A program made the position numbers and the translations under genes. From Stropharia rugosoannulata (taxonomy: Eukaryota > Basidiomycota > Agaricomycetes > Agaricales > Strophariaceae), in the NCBI GenBank assembly GCA_028532985.1, contig JANCIK010000012.1:496001-560000 (forward strand): a stretch of 64,000 bases of DNA, written 5' to 3'. Below are positions 11,654-26,258 of this stretch, in pieces. Under the pieces are notes generated by a model. It was not told the origin of the DNA and did not search any database. It saw only the letters and a list, made by a program, of their open reading frames with translations. Each line of letters begins with the position of its first letter. The first letter of the stretch is position 1.

Positions 11654-12226
11654 TATTATTCTGGGATAGCAGAAGACGTTGGAATGCCAGCGCGTACCAT
11701 GAAGTGCATGAGCATTTATAAAATGAGGATTGTTCACAGCGGACCGTTTACGGGCATCACTTGGGCGTCAGATGATGGTACAAGTAGGCCCTTGAGATGC
11801 TACACCTACCTTTGGTAAACATTACTTATTTCTTATCTTATCATCCTTTCGCGAACCACGAGGAAGAGAATTCTTGTGTCGACAGAAGTCTCGGTTACTG
11901 TAGAGATGAGCTGTCGAAACAGCGACACGATAAGGCCCGTGCTTCTTCTGCCGACATATGGATAGTCGGACGCTACTGAGTATCTCACAATGTCAGAGCG
12001 GACCGCTGTATCGAAGGGTACAAAGATCTTTAGAGCGCTCTGAACTAGAGCCTAGTCGCAGTTAGTACAAAGAGGTAATAAAAATAGGTGCTGGACTTAT
12101 CATAAATGGCCCTAGTGACTGGAAGTCATGTGAACCCCTCTTTTGGTAGCGGCCTTGAGGCTTGGGCGTCTAATATCTCTCTGTCATCGATTTACTGCCA
12201 ACTTAAACAATCCGTCCCATTCAGCA
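11654..12226. other. Divergent intergenic region
   Basis: About 570 bp between the divergent hydrolase and poly(A) polymerase genes, presumably holding both promoters. I see no RNA gene or repeat. Confidence 0.4.
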
Positions 12227-13594
12227 ATGCCAAATAGCTTGGGTATCACACTAAAGGAAAACATGATCAAGGGGCTTCCCACTCGGACAAAAGACGAGCG
12301 GGACTACGTCGGCATACCGATTCCGCCCCAGAACGGAGGCAACTCATCTTCTGCCCTTTTTTCATCTCCGGAATGGCTAGAAACAGAATTTGACTCTAAA
12401 ACATTATTCAATCCTGGTCTAACGTTAGTACCGATCTTGTATACACAGTACTTATATACTCATTATTCTTGACATATCAGTCTTCATGACGAGATCATTA
12501 AGTTCATGAATTACATGAAGCCAACACCACAGGACGCTGCCATACGAGAAGACGTTATACGGCGATTCAGGTCTCTAGTGAAGCTATTTGGGGTTGAGGC
12601 TACAGTGCAACCATTCGGATCCTACTGCACGGGCCTATATCTTCCAACTTCAGACATCGACATGGTTCTAACTTACACGGACTCTCAGTCGTCGCTCAAA
12701 GGGTTGTCAGACCTCAAATTAATCCTTCAGAAAATCAAGTACTCCATCTCGGGAAAGGAATTCGCAAGCGAGGTCGAAGATGTTCTCAGTGCATCAGTCC
12801 CATTAATCCGGATAATGGATAAAAAAAGTAATATCAAGATTGACCTCTCTGCTGCCGACGGACACAGTATGAAATCGACAAATATCGTATTGAAATGGCT
12901 GAGGACCGGAGATGGAGAGATCATAAAAACCTTGACCACAGTACTCAAGGTCTTTTTGTCCACTAGAAAATGTGCGACTACGTATACTGGTGGAATTAAT
13001 TCATACCTTCTTCTATGGATGGTTGTTGCTTGGGTCCGGATTGAGTGGAGGGGCTCTAGAGAACAAACCACATCTATGAGCAAGGGGCTCGACTCCGCAT
13101 CTGTATCAACACTCAAGAAATTATCGCCCGTTCAACGCTTTAACAGCAGGCTTATCAACCCCATGGTCTTACCCAATAACAATGACAGCCAGGCCTACTC
13201 TACTAGTGCCACAAGCTCCTCTCACCGGCCAAAAGCGACGGACAAGTACGAAGATAATCTAGGCGAAATGTTACTTGCAATATTGAAGTTCTATGGGTAC
13301 GATTTCGACTACCATACCCGAGCGATCAAAATCGAACCGCGGCCAACCATTAAAGGAAAGAAAATATCTTATTCGGGCCGTCGAATCAAGCAGCGCTATT
13401 TGCTTTCCATTGTTGATCCCGCTAATGCCTCAATTGACATGGGTACTAAGGTCTACGGCATCAAGCACATCTCAGCATCTTTTAAACAAGCATATAACAC
13501 TCTCATGTTCACCAAACAAAAAGAGGGCCAACTTATCAGCCGTTCTCCGGGGAAGAGTCTCCTTCGGGAAATTTTGGGAGATTTTCATTTATAG
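12227..13594 (+). CDS. Trf4/Cid14-type non-canonical poly(A) polymerase, 436 aa
   Basis: Exons 12227-12423 and 12481-13594 join in phase (1311 nt), giving NPGLTLHDEI at the junction. The nucleotidyltransferase core is clear: GSYCTGLYLPTSDIDMVL carries the first two catalytic Asp residues and NIKIDLS the third. It is followed by a PAP-associated region (LTTVLKVFLSTRK, YTGGINSYLLLWMV, EDNLGEMLLAILKFYGYDFDY). In yeast, Trf4 adds short A-tails to aberrant RNAs in the nuclear TRAMP complex, marking them for the exosome; this is the likely role. It looks short for the family, since long basic extensions are missing, so an additional exon could have been missed. The ATG at 12227 is preferred over the one at 12143. 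Confidence 0.85.
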
Positions 13595-13760
13595 GTTTAA
13601 CAATGGTCTATGTAATGGAGCGCATGTTACGCCTTTGGCTCAATATGCTACTCTGTAGTGAATCTGTTCGCCTTGTACAAGTTCACGAGGACAACGAAAA
13701 TCTGATAGTTAATGAGCGTTGACGAAAGGCTTATTGAATATTACACTTACCAAAATGAGC

Positions 13761-15039
13761 TCATGCTTGTGATGGCACCTCAGTCTTTCGGGCACAAGAA
13801 GCGGGAATTGGCTTCTCCGCCATGGCACAAAGGCGAAAAATGTGTCGCGTGGCTGCGCCATGGTCATCATCCACATAATCTACGACTGCAGTGTCTAGGG
13901 GAGAATATTAGGTGAGCCATAGATAATTTATACTAGTTAAAGGAAAAAATTACTAACGAAGGGTACTCCGGTTGTCAAATAGGACAATTGTCTTGGGCTG
14001 CCATTTGATACGAGCTTGAAAGTCGTGCCCGGTGATTATGTGCTCCAGCAAAAAATTCAAGAGTACCTTGGTCTCTGTTTCTTTGAGACCTTGAATGTTG
14101 GTAATGAATTCTCCGTTTATGAATACGCATTTCTCTCCTGTAACCGGATGAACACGAACGAGCGGGTGGACGTTATCCACCGGGTCTTTCCGGACAAGCC
14201 CTCCTGCCAAACGTGTGTGGTCTATCATGTTCCTGGATGAATGAGTAGCTCGCAACTCATCCAAGAAGGATCTGAGTGTCGGGGAAATACGTCTACGGGA
14301 GGTATACGTAAGGTGAAGTTTATCAGCTTGGTCACAGAGAAAAAACTCACTTGTATGCGGCAGCTGTGTCCGCAAACACTGTGTCGCCACCGACCTCAGG
14401 ACCCTGGAGAAGCCCAAGCATGACGTATCCCGGCGGCTGCCTCTCGTAGCTCACGTCTTGATGCCATAGCGTTGTGGTCGCTTTACGCTCAAGGTATCTA
14501 TTTATCTCAGAGAGATTACCGCTGCGGTGTATGATGTGGAATCCAGGAAACCCCGGCACAGTTCCTGACACGGGCTGGTAGTTGGGCTTGCCAAAGTAGC
14601 GCATAAAATCTTGCTGCGCAGCCGGGCCAGCGTCAATCAGGCCCTGATCAGGGAAGACAACGACCTTCCGTTCAGAGATTAAAAGCGCGAGCTCGTCTTT
14701 TCCCTCGTTACTGAGGCTGTCGAGTTGGACACCAGTGACGATACTGCCAAACCCTGGCTGGATGTTGATGACGGAGCTTGCAGGGGTAAGCAAATTAGGT
14801 TTAGATTTATCGGCGACGCGTAGTGCAGGGTCTTCAAAATTAAACGGTGGGAGAGGGTCGAACCATATTGGATCCCAAGTAGGAATATATTGAGGATAGA
14901 GGGTGTTCTTATTTGTCTCTTCTGTCAAACCGACGTAGGGGACGTTGATGTCGTAGACAATGGAATCCGCCTTACCAAGGGAGTGTCCTTTCTCCTGTTG
15001 ATCTTGGTCAGAAGCTGTTACCTCCATAGTAGTTACCAT
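13761..15039 (-). CDS. TauD-type alpha-ketoglutarate/Fe(II) dioxygenase, 385 aa
   Basis: Three exons, 15039-14351, 14292-13958 and 13894-13761, sum to 1158 nt. The iron triad is complete: His and Asp in LWHQDVSYE, and the distal His in DNRSTLHTAVVDY, whose His codon is formed exactly at the second splice junction. The 2-oxoglutarate-binding Arg is probably in TRHIFRL. TauD-family enzymes hydroxylate small substrates such as taurine or other sulfonates and release the sulfur or side group; the true substrate is unknown. Length and motif order are normal. It is convergent with the poly(A) polymerase gene, with only 166 bp between stop codons. Confidence 0.85.
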
Positions 15040-15966
15040 ACTTTAGAGGAAGTGGGGTAGACTCGCGTTGGTATCGACAACTACATACCCTCTTCTTTAA
15101 AAGCCATCAAAGCTGTAATCTGGAGAATGGAAAGCACTTATTTCTTCTATTGTTCATGATGACATCTGTAGTCTGAAATACATACAGAGTTGTTAATCGT
15201 GTATTCGCTTCGCGGTTGCTGTGAACTACTCTTGAGTCACTCTTTATCGCTGCCACCATGCCACCGACAGGCCACACGAAATCGAACCCTCATATATCTC
15301 CGAGGATTGCAGAGATCAATCACCTAACATGATCACCTGGCGATATTGCTGTGAAAAAGATGACATATGCTTAGTAAAGCCTCTATTCTTTGAATAAGTA
15401 CTTGTGCTACATAGTGAATACAGGGTTTAAGCGATGCTGGAAGGTGTAGGAGGGTGTAGGCGACATTACGACATAGTCTCATTAAAGCTAATTACGTTCC
15501 CACCGGCAAGATCACTGTCACTCGGCGCCTAAATGCGTTGATGTATATACAGTGATGTTTTGGCAAATTTGGGGGTTCTTGTTAGATTTAGAGTGTCTGC
15601 CGCGTTCAAAAATACGATTGCTTGGTCAAGTTAGCTATTTTGACTTATTGGAACTCGTGTCGTATGTGCCATCCGGAGCGCCGCAGCAGGCTTGCATCTT
15701 TACTCTCATGACCCGCTTCGCGTACGAGCGCGCGACAATCCACGGGATCTTCGGGCATCTCAAACACGAAATTGGCACAGAACCGAGAATTGATAAGATA
15801 AATGGTTTCTATATAACAAGTCGCCCAGCCACGCTGACTCCAATAAGTAAGCCATGACCGTGTAATTGAATCTTTTATCCTAGTGGTCATTGGTCACCAC
15901 TGTGATATATAAAGCGACATTTATTTACTATCAGCGCTCAAGCGCTTGGCCAGACGCCCAGATAGA
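15040..15966. other. Divergent intergenic region with TATA box
   Basis: About 930 bp between the divergent dioxygenase and dehydrogenase genes. A TATATAAA element at 15906-15913 lies 54 bp upstream of the dehydrogenase ATG. The open frame at 15552-15857 shows no recognisable protein. Confidence 0.45.
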
Positions 15967-16987
15967 ATGTCAAAATACAGGATCCTCATAACAGGTCAGG
16001 TTACCGCTCTCAAAGATTCCTGATGTCGGGCTTATTAGTAGCTGGCTTGTCCCACAGGAGCTAACAGAGGTATTGGATTTGAGCTTGCCACTCGTTTGAG
16101 CGGCCGGGGCCACACAGTGGTGGGAACATACCGGCCGCAAACACGGGAGGATCAGTCAGTTGCGGAGGTGTGTTCCAAGTCAATCAGACAATCACAAAGT
16201 TTGAGCTCATTGATGCACCTTTTTAACAAAGCTCAAGAGTAAAGGGGTTGAAACTTTGGAGGCCGAGCTCGCTGACGAGGATAGCATAATCGCTGCTGCC
16301 AAAGCGCTTGGGGATCAATCGCTCGATGTTATCATCAACTGTGCAGGTATGTCAAAGCGCTCTGATGGACATTTCTTCGCTTGCTGACGCAGTATTGGGA
16401 AGGTCTCTACTACATGTGGGATGATAAACCCTTCATGGAACTCTCGGCGGACGATTTTATGACCCATTTTATGGTGAACACTCTGGTACGCTCCAGTTAT
16501 TTAAAACTCTAGAAGCGCATTTATCTATTTGGATGAAGGGTCCTTTCTTAGTATCAAAGCACTTCTTACCACACTTGCGTCGCTCTCAACACGGCTTGGC
16601 AAAAATTATCAACATTTCTTCAGATTTCGCAAGCATATTCAGTAGGTGCACCAGAACACATACGTGTAAGGTCAAAGCAGCTCAATTTTTTTTGCAGACA
16701 ACCAAGGCGGAAATGCATGCTATCGTGTGTCTAAATGCGCTCTGAATCAGCTAACAAAAACCATGGCCGTTGATTTTGATAAAAGCGACCAGGACTATAT
16801 TATAACCCTGGCTGTGCATCCGGGATACGTTCCCACCAAGATGACAGGTTATATTGGTGAAGACGACATGGACACTTGCATGACGGCGCTTGTGCACGTC
16901 ATTGAGGTATTCGGAACACAAGACGCCCCAGCGGGGCTGGTAAGCGGTGCCTACGTTAAGTGGGATGGAACGTTGATGAAGTACTAG
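15967..16987 (+). CDS. Short-chain dehydrogenase/reductase (SDR)
   Basis: A classical SDR in about six exons. The first, 15967-15994, joins 16058-16167 to give ITGANRGIGFELA, the Rossmann nucleotide-binding TGxxxGIG motif. VIINCAG stands in for the NNAG motif, NISSDFAS carries the catalytic Ser, and CYRVSKCALN the Tyr-x-x-x-Lys pair; VHPGYVPTKM follows. The active-site Tyr exon is reached through an intron with a long T-tract acceptor. Such enzymes oxidise or reduce alcohols and ketones with NAD(P)(H); the substrate is not deducible. Two internal acceptors use GAAG rather than a pyrimidine-rich tract. A MITE-like element begins 27 bp after the stop codon. Confidence 0.85.
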
Positions 16988-17014
16988 CGTTACTCAGCAC
17001 TCAGTACTCAGCTT

Positions 17015-17748
17015 TTCTAAGTAGGATTATTCTACCTTGAAACCCTGTTTCTTGTTGAAACCCAGGGTTTCAACAGAAACCCATCAGTTAGCCTTCAGTG
17101 CAATATTTATAGGTTGTATGGCATAGCTTTCTTGCCGAACTATGCCGAGCTTGACATGCCGTGTGTGTCAGCTATGTTTGGCACTCTCAATGACGCGGTA
17201 GACATGCACTGAACCGACCTTGCCTACCAACTCTCTAGTTATTATTTGTACTGTTCCTCGAGTATCTGACAACCCACCATATCTCTGTCTCTGGTTACTC
17301 TTTAGGTAAGTAAACATTGTTTCTTGTCCATGCTCTAGGTTCTGATCATTGCTTTAGTTTACTATAGGACTTATGTAGTTCCGTTTTGCTTCCGTCGAAT
17401 GCATGCATACATTTTTATTCATTCTTGCTCGATGCCTCAAAAAAAGTACACCCCATAATGTCACTGTATCTTAGCTTCAAGGAGTATGCACAACCATCTC
17501 CTAATCTTTCTTTTTTACTGGTTACAAGGCGTCGTTTCGATAAATTCCCACCTAGGCAGGTAAACAGGGGCCACGTGTCTTTCTTAGTGAACGCGTCATT
17601 GTACTTGTCGGAGCTCGAAATATTTGACAAGCCGAGTATTGCCGAGCCGTATTTGGCTTGGTAGAAATCCCAAGAAACCTGGTTTCAAGGTAAGGTACAT
17701 TGAAACCCCAAGAAACAGGGTTTCAAGGTGGAATAATCCTTCTAAGCA
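17015..17748. mobile_element. MITE-like non-autonomous DNA transposon, 716 bp plus target duplication
   Basis: The left end GGATTATTCTACCTTGAAAC (from 17024) and the inverted right end (to 17739) match over about 30 bp with few differences, both continuing into CCTGTTTCTTG. Flanking sequences TTCTAAGTA (17015-17023) and TTCTAAGCA (17740-17748) are a 9-bp near-perfect duplication. Inside, the GAAACCC/GGGTTTC words recur near both ends as subterminal repeats. No transposase is encoded; the frames inside (17386-17664) show no such protein. The size, TIRs and 8-9 bp duplication suggest a hAT-like MITE, which is inference. Confidence 0.7.
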
Positions 17749-18802
17749 CACCTAAATAAACTTGTACTACAAGAAGCCAAGCTGCAATGCCGCTGCCGCG
17801 TATGTAATCAGCGGGCATTAAATAATTCGATCAGCGACAGTCAGCGACTGAGATATCTCCCATCTTGCTCCTTGCTTCAGCCATCAGGCCTCAGGCCTCA
17901 GGCTTCAGAGCTTCATAGTTCTGCAACACAATCTTTATTGTGTAGAAACCATCTTTTAGCCGTGTTCGGAAAATTCGGTGGAATGACAAGGAATCACGGG
18001 AACCATACGCAGAAATTAGGGAATATGGTACTCACTGCTCAGTACTCCACAGTAATAATAACAATGCTGATATGTACACTGCTTTTCTGTTCATGCATAA
18101 CTAGCAATTTGATATCGGAACAAGATTACGGCGCTGGAGTACGTCATGGTCGATGAATCGATGATCACCCATTCAGGCCAGAACGCTTAGGCGATCCAGT
18201 AGATTTTTAGAATTCTGACTGACTGCCAATACACATGTCTCTGCGAAACGATTGAACGTCATGGCATGGATATCAGGACGATGTCAACAAACTCGACCAG
18301 AAACTCTTGTCAGCCTTGTCGCGGCAAAGCAACTCCACCCCCGGATGAATTTTGAGGAGTGGGGTGTTGCTATATAGCCCCCACTCTCTTTCCGTATGCA
18401 GAGGTATAACACTTCCGATACGACGATCGGGCCCGGGTGTTCGCACATCCGCTAGCGCCGCAGCAAGGTTTAGCAATTTGGTCTCTTTTCCAGTACTACT
18501 CCTTTTTATTCTGTTCTTTCTCTCACCGACGCTGGAACGAAGATTTCCCCCCCAGGCGGAATATCATACGCAGGAGAGTTTATTTATTGTAAGTATTCTC
18601 ATTTTCCCCTTGTCAATACTGCCGCTTAATATCTTGTATATTTCGGAATCTTAACGCTCAGGTTTAAGAAGTCATCGATTTCCGAGGAAACTCAAACGTT
18701 TTCTCTATTACCCCTTTACTTTTATCATTTAACGTTATCATCATCATCTCAGCTCACTGCTGCCTTAACTTTTATCTATTATCAACTTTAATCGAGGGAA
18801 TT
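17749..18802. other. Intergenic
   Basis: About 1 kb without a supported gene. A short TCAGGCC tandem (three imperfect units) lies near 17884-17908. The region upstream of 18803 is pyrimidine-rich and is probably the mannosyltransferase promoter. Confidence 0.4.
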
Positions 18803-20707
18803 ATGCATACCCCAGTGCGATATATACTCGTTATATGCTTACTTTTGGTGTGTCAATAAAATTCTGAGTTCCGATGATCACTGCTAATGGAACTACTCAG
18901 ATATCTCTTCATTATATCCTTAGCATAGCACACGAGCCATATAGTCGGGCGACCTCTCTTTCAAAGCTTACTGGAAATCTTTCATTCGGTAAAAACGTCA
19001 ACGTCGCATCCAACAGCTCCTCAGAATCTGAAATCCAGTATCAAAAAATCAGCGCAGAGGCGTCGGGTTTCAGCCTATGGCATGACACAATCAACGGTAC
19101 ACAACCCGCAAATTATCAACGCGTTAACGCGACTTTCGTCATCCTATGTAGGAATTCCGATCTCCGGGGAACGGTGCAGAGCATTCGGGAGATTGAGGAC
19201 CGGTTCAACAGGCAATATCAGTATCCATACGTCCTTTTAAACGAGGAAGAATTCACAGATGAATTCAAAAAGTTTGTCTTTGTCTAATGATTTCGGCATG
19301 GCCTATGACGTACTTACTTATCTCGTCTCCAGACGCATATCTGTGCTCACACCTGCCTCTATATCTTTCGGTGTCATCCCCGATGACCATTGGTTCCAAC
19401 CGGACTGGATCGACGAGGCCAAAGCCAAGGAGAATAGGGACAAAATGGTCGAGAAGAACATCATCTACGGCGGAAGTGTTTCGTACAGAAACATGTGTCG
19501 GTTTAACTCAGGGGTCTGTTTTACTTGACAATCTTTATAATACAGAGCTAATGTTTGTTGGTGTAGTTCTTCTTCAGGCATCTGTTGATGGAGCAATATC
19601 GTTATTACTGGCGCATTGAGTGAGTGCATTGTTCACAAATACTTGTTCATTATAGGTCCAGGCCCCAGGCCCAGGGAGTCTAAGCGATGTGCCTGGCGCT
19701 TGATGCCTATCATCATACACATACTTATATGATTGCCGTTTTGTCTCCCTGAAACGTGCCGTCACATTGAGGCTTGGTTCCCCGTGGTCTATTCAACATG
19801 GCTAATACTTATACTTATAAATCGTCGCCTTTCATTACCTTTCCACAGGCCTGATGTCCACTTCCACTGCGACATCAATTACGATCCATTTAAATTTATG
19901 GAGGAAAATAAAAAGGTTTATTGTGCGTACCAGTCGCTGCCAGCCGCGAGACTTAAATTAGCTATAAAGAAAAAATGTTTATAGCGTTTACGATCGCCAT
20001 GTACGAGTATGAGGCGACGATACCCACGCTATGGGGTCACGTAAAAGGTTGGTACCAGTCTATATCGACTTCATTCTTCAAGATACTGACATTGCTATTA
20101 TCTCGCTGAATAGATTTTGTCAAACTGCATCCCGAATATGTAGCAAAAGATAATTCGCTCGGCTTCATGTCAGGGAATGGAGGCGATACCTACAATTTAT
20201 GCCACTGTGCGTCGAGGATACTTTCACCATTTTTATTTGCTCATAGTGCATCTGACCCAGTCTGGAGTAACTTCGAAATCGCCGATATGGACTTTTGGAG
20301 GGCTCCCGCATATACAGATTTCTTCAATTACTTGGATTCACAAGGCGGCTTTTACTACGAGGTGCGTTGAAGCTTTCTGGTATTCAACAACTTGTCACAA
20401 CTGTCGAGGCGGTACAGAGATGGGGAGATGCTCCCGTACACTCCATCGCCGCAGCGCTCTTCGCCTCCCGCGATCAAATACAATTCTTCGAAGACATAGG
20501 ATACGAACACAATCCATACACTCACTGTCCACGTGGAGGAGCATGGGAACGAGGGAGGTGTACATGCGATCCTGCCAAAAGCTTCGGTGGGTAATTTTCA
20601 TCAACTCCAAGAATCACATCGCACTCCTGATGCTAACTCAAACTTTCCTTGCAGATTACGATGGGTACTCGTGTATGATAAAGTGGGATAGCTTGATAGA
20701 GAAATGA
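18803..20707 (+). CDS. KRE2/MNT1-family alpha-1,2-mannosyltransferase (GT15)
   Basis: Exon 1 (18803-18847) and exon 2 (from 18901) join to give a type II signal anchor (VRYILVICLLLISLHYIL), placing the catalytic domain in the Golgi lumen. Later exons encode NATFVILCRNSDLRGTVQS, then PYVLLNEEEFTDEFKKRISVL, then GVIPDDHWFQPDW, MCRFNSG, EQYRYYWRIEPDVHFHCDI (DxD-like metal region), GFMSGNGGDTYNLCHFWSNF, APVHSIAAALF and the C-terminal DYDGYSCMIKWDSLIEK. Joins preserve frame where checked, across about nine exons. The enzyme transfers mannose from GDP-mannose to O- and N-linked glycans of cell-wall and secreted proteins. Length and motif order are normal for GT15. Confidence 0.88.
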
Positions 20708-21659
20708 ACCATAGCGTCAGTCAAAAGAGTCAGTAAATGGTGCATACACTCCATGTACAAAGCAAACAACATGCTCAGCAAGTACAATATCAATATACTT
20801 GGGCGCTTCCAATTACTTCTCAAGTAGTGCAGGTGATATCGATCTTCAGCTGATCATGGTATTTCATCTATAATTACTAGCATCGGACGGGTCTACTTCT
20901 GTATGTCAATGAATTACCCCGGTACGGCGAAGAGGAAACCCTTCTTAACATTTTCTCTCACCGGCTTCTATCAAAAAGCGAATGCAACTCGACGGTCGAT
21001 CAGAAGACGCCCCTATCAAACACCGCTGTTACTACCAAAGTGGCCTGTATCTTTCAAATTTACGTCAACGGATCCCATGCTCTGCGAAATGCGAATTCTA
21101 AGGGACGGATTCGCGAAATCAGCTGACGCTTCTGAGGAAACAAATATCCATATACACCTGGCACTAGCATGGCTCGAAGAGAATATCTTGCATCTTTCCC
21201 TCCGGTGCTTTCGATATAGAACTCCAACGATGTCAGGGGCTGTAACGGCTTATTACTATTGGTGGCTTCATCCCTCGGTGTCACTCGAATACAATGCCCG
21301 ACTTTGACTCAAGAGCTTTGTGGAACAACGACGCAGCGACGATGCGTGCTGTTTGGAAGCATCTTGTACGGTGAATGGGTAGGTCCGTGCTAGCTATTGA
21401 GCATATTACGCGCACTAAAGAACATCATTTTAACAACATATAGTTACTAGTATGTGGCCTTGAAGCATTTACCTTCTCCAGAATACCGCGAACACTGTCA
21501 TTCATGGCACATGAATTTTGAGCCATCACTTTGGTGCTAATTAGTCTGCAGAGCCTTCTATATTTAGCCCTAATTCATGATATAGAAGCTGGGCATAGTA
21601 GCCATAGCACTAGAAGTGGTGATCATCCTTTCTTCGCATCCTCATAATTCATCTACGAG
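20708..21659. other. Intergenic
   Basis: About 950 bp. A 134-codon open frame at 20903-21307 on the plus strand has no recognisable features, and I do not call it a gene. The 100 bp before 21660 should hold the next promoter. Confidence 0.4.
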
Positions 21660-23345
21660 ATGGACTACAAAGGCTCTCCCTTCCTCTCCTTACTAGGGAC
21701 GAACTACAGCGCAACCGACACTGAAGCAGCACATATCGAGGACTTGCTGTTGGAGCCCACCGTTCGGCTGTATTCCCTGCAGAAAAGGATTGATGAATTA
21801 CACCAGCAACATGCAAGATTACTTCGACTGGTTGAGGATCATCGCGCCCTAACGGCCCCCGCCAGACGCCTTCCGATGGAGGTCATGCAAGAAATCTTTC
21901 TGAGATGCCTGCCGAAAGGCCACAACGCAGTCATGCATGTACGAGAAAGCCCCCTCTTACTTACGCAGGTGTGCAGTCGGTGGAGGAGTATCTCGCTCAG
22001 GACACCGGCGTTATGGACGTCAATTCATATTCCAATGCCTACGGGAAACTCGCTAAAAATATCCCGCGAAAAGTACGCGAATCAGTCGGTCGAGGTGGCG
22101 CGGCGTCGGGCACGCATGATCACCGAATGGCTGGGACGCTCTGGCACACGACCACTGGATATCACTCTGCACAACGGAAATGTCGGTGGCAGACCTCTGG
22201 AGGCCTACCGGATTATTTTTGACGCATGTTTGCCATTCGCAAACCGTTGGGGAAGCCTTATTCTAGACGCCGATACTTCTACGCTCGCACCAATTGCTGC
22301 GTTGCCGCCTAGCTCACTACCGGCATTACACTCAATCACTATATGCGGCCCTCACGTCCTTTCAGTTACCAACGAGTTCTGGAGATCAAGCGGTATCGTG
22401 CAAGCACCCAATCTAAAAAATGTTTCCATTGGAAACATTACGGAGGACTTTACAATGATCCCACTGCCGCTGTCCAACCTTACCACCTTGTCACTTCGTG
22501 GAGTCTATGGAGTTATGCTCGACCACCGCATTACCACCGGCAAGCTTCTAGCCATGCTCGGAGCTTGCTCGAATTTACGCTACTGTCTTCTGGATATTTC
22601 TTCTTTAGCCGGACTGAAGAACACTATACACGGTGAACCCGAAAATTTAGTCACTGTTCTTCCACGACTTTCACACCTTGTTATATCGATACGCTCAAAT
22701 CAGTCGGAAATCAGACAGCTGCTCAATTCACTGGAGGCACCTGCACTGGAATGCCTCGAAATTTATGGATGCGAAGACTACAAAATACCCGTAGTTTTTC
22801 TGCGAGGCACGCTTTATCAGTTGACGACACTTGCAGTTGACCCCCGTGTATTTCCAACGAAGGAGGACTTTATATTTTGCATGCAGGACTGCCCATACCT
22901 TTGTGAATTCGAACTCAACTTCATGGATAACAACCGTCCCAGCTGGCGAACAGCGACGTATTTGCCAATACCCCGCGTTAAAAATTGGATGGTGAAAGAC
23001 GAGTTTCTCAAAGTGCTCACTTCCCCAATGCAACTGGATAAGACAACTATTTCTTCCCTGATAATTCCCAGGCTTTCCGCCTTCAAGTGTCATGTATTCA
23101 ACACCTTCTCTGACTCGTCCATTCTGTCTTTTATCAAGGCGCGTAAATCAACTTTGAGACTTGTACGTTTCCAGGTCATGCGCTCACAAGAGCCCTTCAT
23201 GGACGGCGAGCTTAAACGACTTTCGCGACAAGGCATTGACATTGAGATGCCCGCTGTTCCATCTGTGAGTGTCGAAAAGATCACCTTTCCAGCATATGAG
23301 GGTATTGTAGGCTCTAGCTTCTATAAAACCTTTAAAGATAAATAG
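21660..23345 (+). CDS. F-box protein, 561 aa, intronless
   Basis: A single uninterrupted frame. A short coiled coil (residues ~38-62, LQKRIDELHQQHARLLRL) precedes an F-box (RRLPMEVMQEIFLRCLP, then LLTQVCSRWRSISLRTPALW), the usual layout of the expanded Agaricomycete F-box family. The remainder contains irregular leucine-rich segments. Such proteins are expected to dock to Skp1 and recruit substrates to an SCF ubiquitin ligase; the substrate is unknown. It is one of five F-box or F-box-like genes in the window. A TATA-like tctatattta lies about 100 bp upstream of the start. Confidence 0.8.
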   Translation: MDYKGSPFLSLLGTNYSATDTEAAHIEDLLLEPTVRLYSLQKRIDELHQQHARLLRLVEDHRALTAPARRLPMEVMQEIFLRCLPKGHNAVMHVRESPLLLTQVCSRWRSISLRTPALWTSIHIPMPTGNSLKISREKYANQSVEVARRRARMITEWLGRSGTRPLDITLHNGNVGGRPLEAYRIIFDACLPFANRWGSLILDADTSTLAPIAALPPSSLPALHSITICGPHVLSVTNEFWRSSGIVQAPNLKNVSIGNITEDFTMIPLPLSNLTTLSLRGVYGVMLDHRITTGKLLAMLGACSNLRYCLLDISSLAGLKNTIHGEPENLVTVLPRLSHLVISIRSNQSEIRQLLNSLEAPALECLEIYGCEDYKIPVVFLRGTLYQLTTLAVDPRVFPTKEDFIFCMQDCPYLCEFELNFMDNNRPSWRTATYLPIPRVKNWMVKDEFLKVLTSPMQLDKTTISSLIIPRLSAFKCHVFNTFSDSSILSFIKARKSTLRLVRFQVMRSQEPFMDGELKRLSRQGIDIEMPAVPSVSVEKITFPAYEGIVGSSFYKTFKDK

Positions 23346-23613
23346 ACGTGTCAGATACATAAGTAACCTTGGGGAACGTGTATTGCAGTGTATTACCAGG
23401 TCCTCATAATTTATTGCTTCCGTAAAAGGCACCGCTATCAATTTAAGCGCCCATATTCTTGAAGGTAGCTATAGTCTCCACAAAACAACACGGTCCGGAA
23501 AAAATTATAGGAATGTCTGCATCGTTTTTATAATTTTAAGCTCATGTAAGAAATAACATTTTACATCTAATAAAACATCTGCCACGTTAGTCTACTCGGC
23601 AACACCATCGAGC

Positions 23614-26125
<2,512 letters not shown>

Positions 26126-26181
26126 AGTTGTAGAAGAGCAAGAAGCAAAATTTGTGATCGATGGCAAAAGATCTCGGAATC

Positions 26182-26196
26182 ATCTTATCTTATCTT
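26182..26196. promoter_or_regulatory. Tandem GATA-factor sites in a bidirectional promoter
   Basis: ATCTTATCTTATCTT contains overlapping reverse GATA motifs (AGATAAGATAAGAT on the other strand). It sits in the 133-bp gap between the divergent Spe3-Lys9 and farnesyltransferase start codons. Fungal GATA factors of the AreA/NIT2 class bind HGATAR. Use here is inferred only from position. Confidence 0.4.
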
Positions 26197-26258
26197 CATG
26201 TTATTCAGGGGTTTGATAATAATATCACTGCAGTGCATGTCTCATTCAAACCATCACC

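Noticed and set aside
13712..13915. Small plus-strand open frame between the polymerase and dioxygenase genes
   Set aside because: It is antisense to the last exon of the dioxygenase, which contributes the distal iron-binding His by splicing.
20903..21307. Open frame of 134 codons on the plus strand
   Set aside because: No recognisable sequence, no signal peptide or splice structure, and similar length frames occur by chance here.
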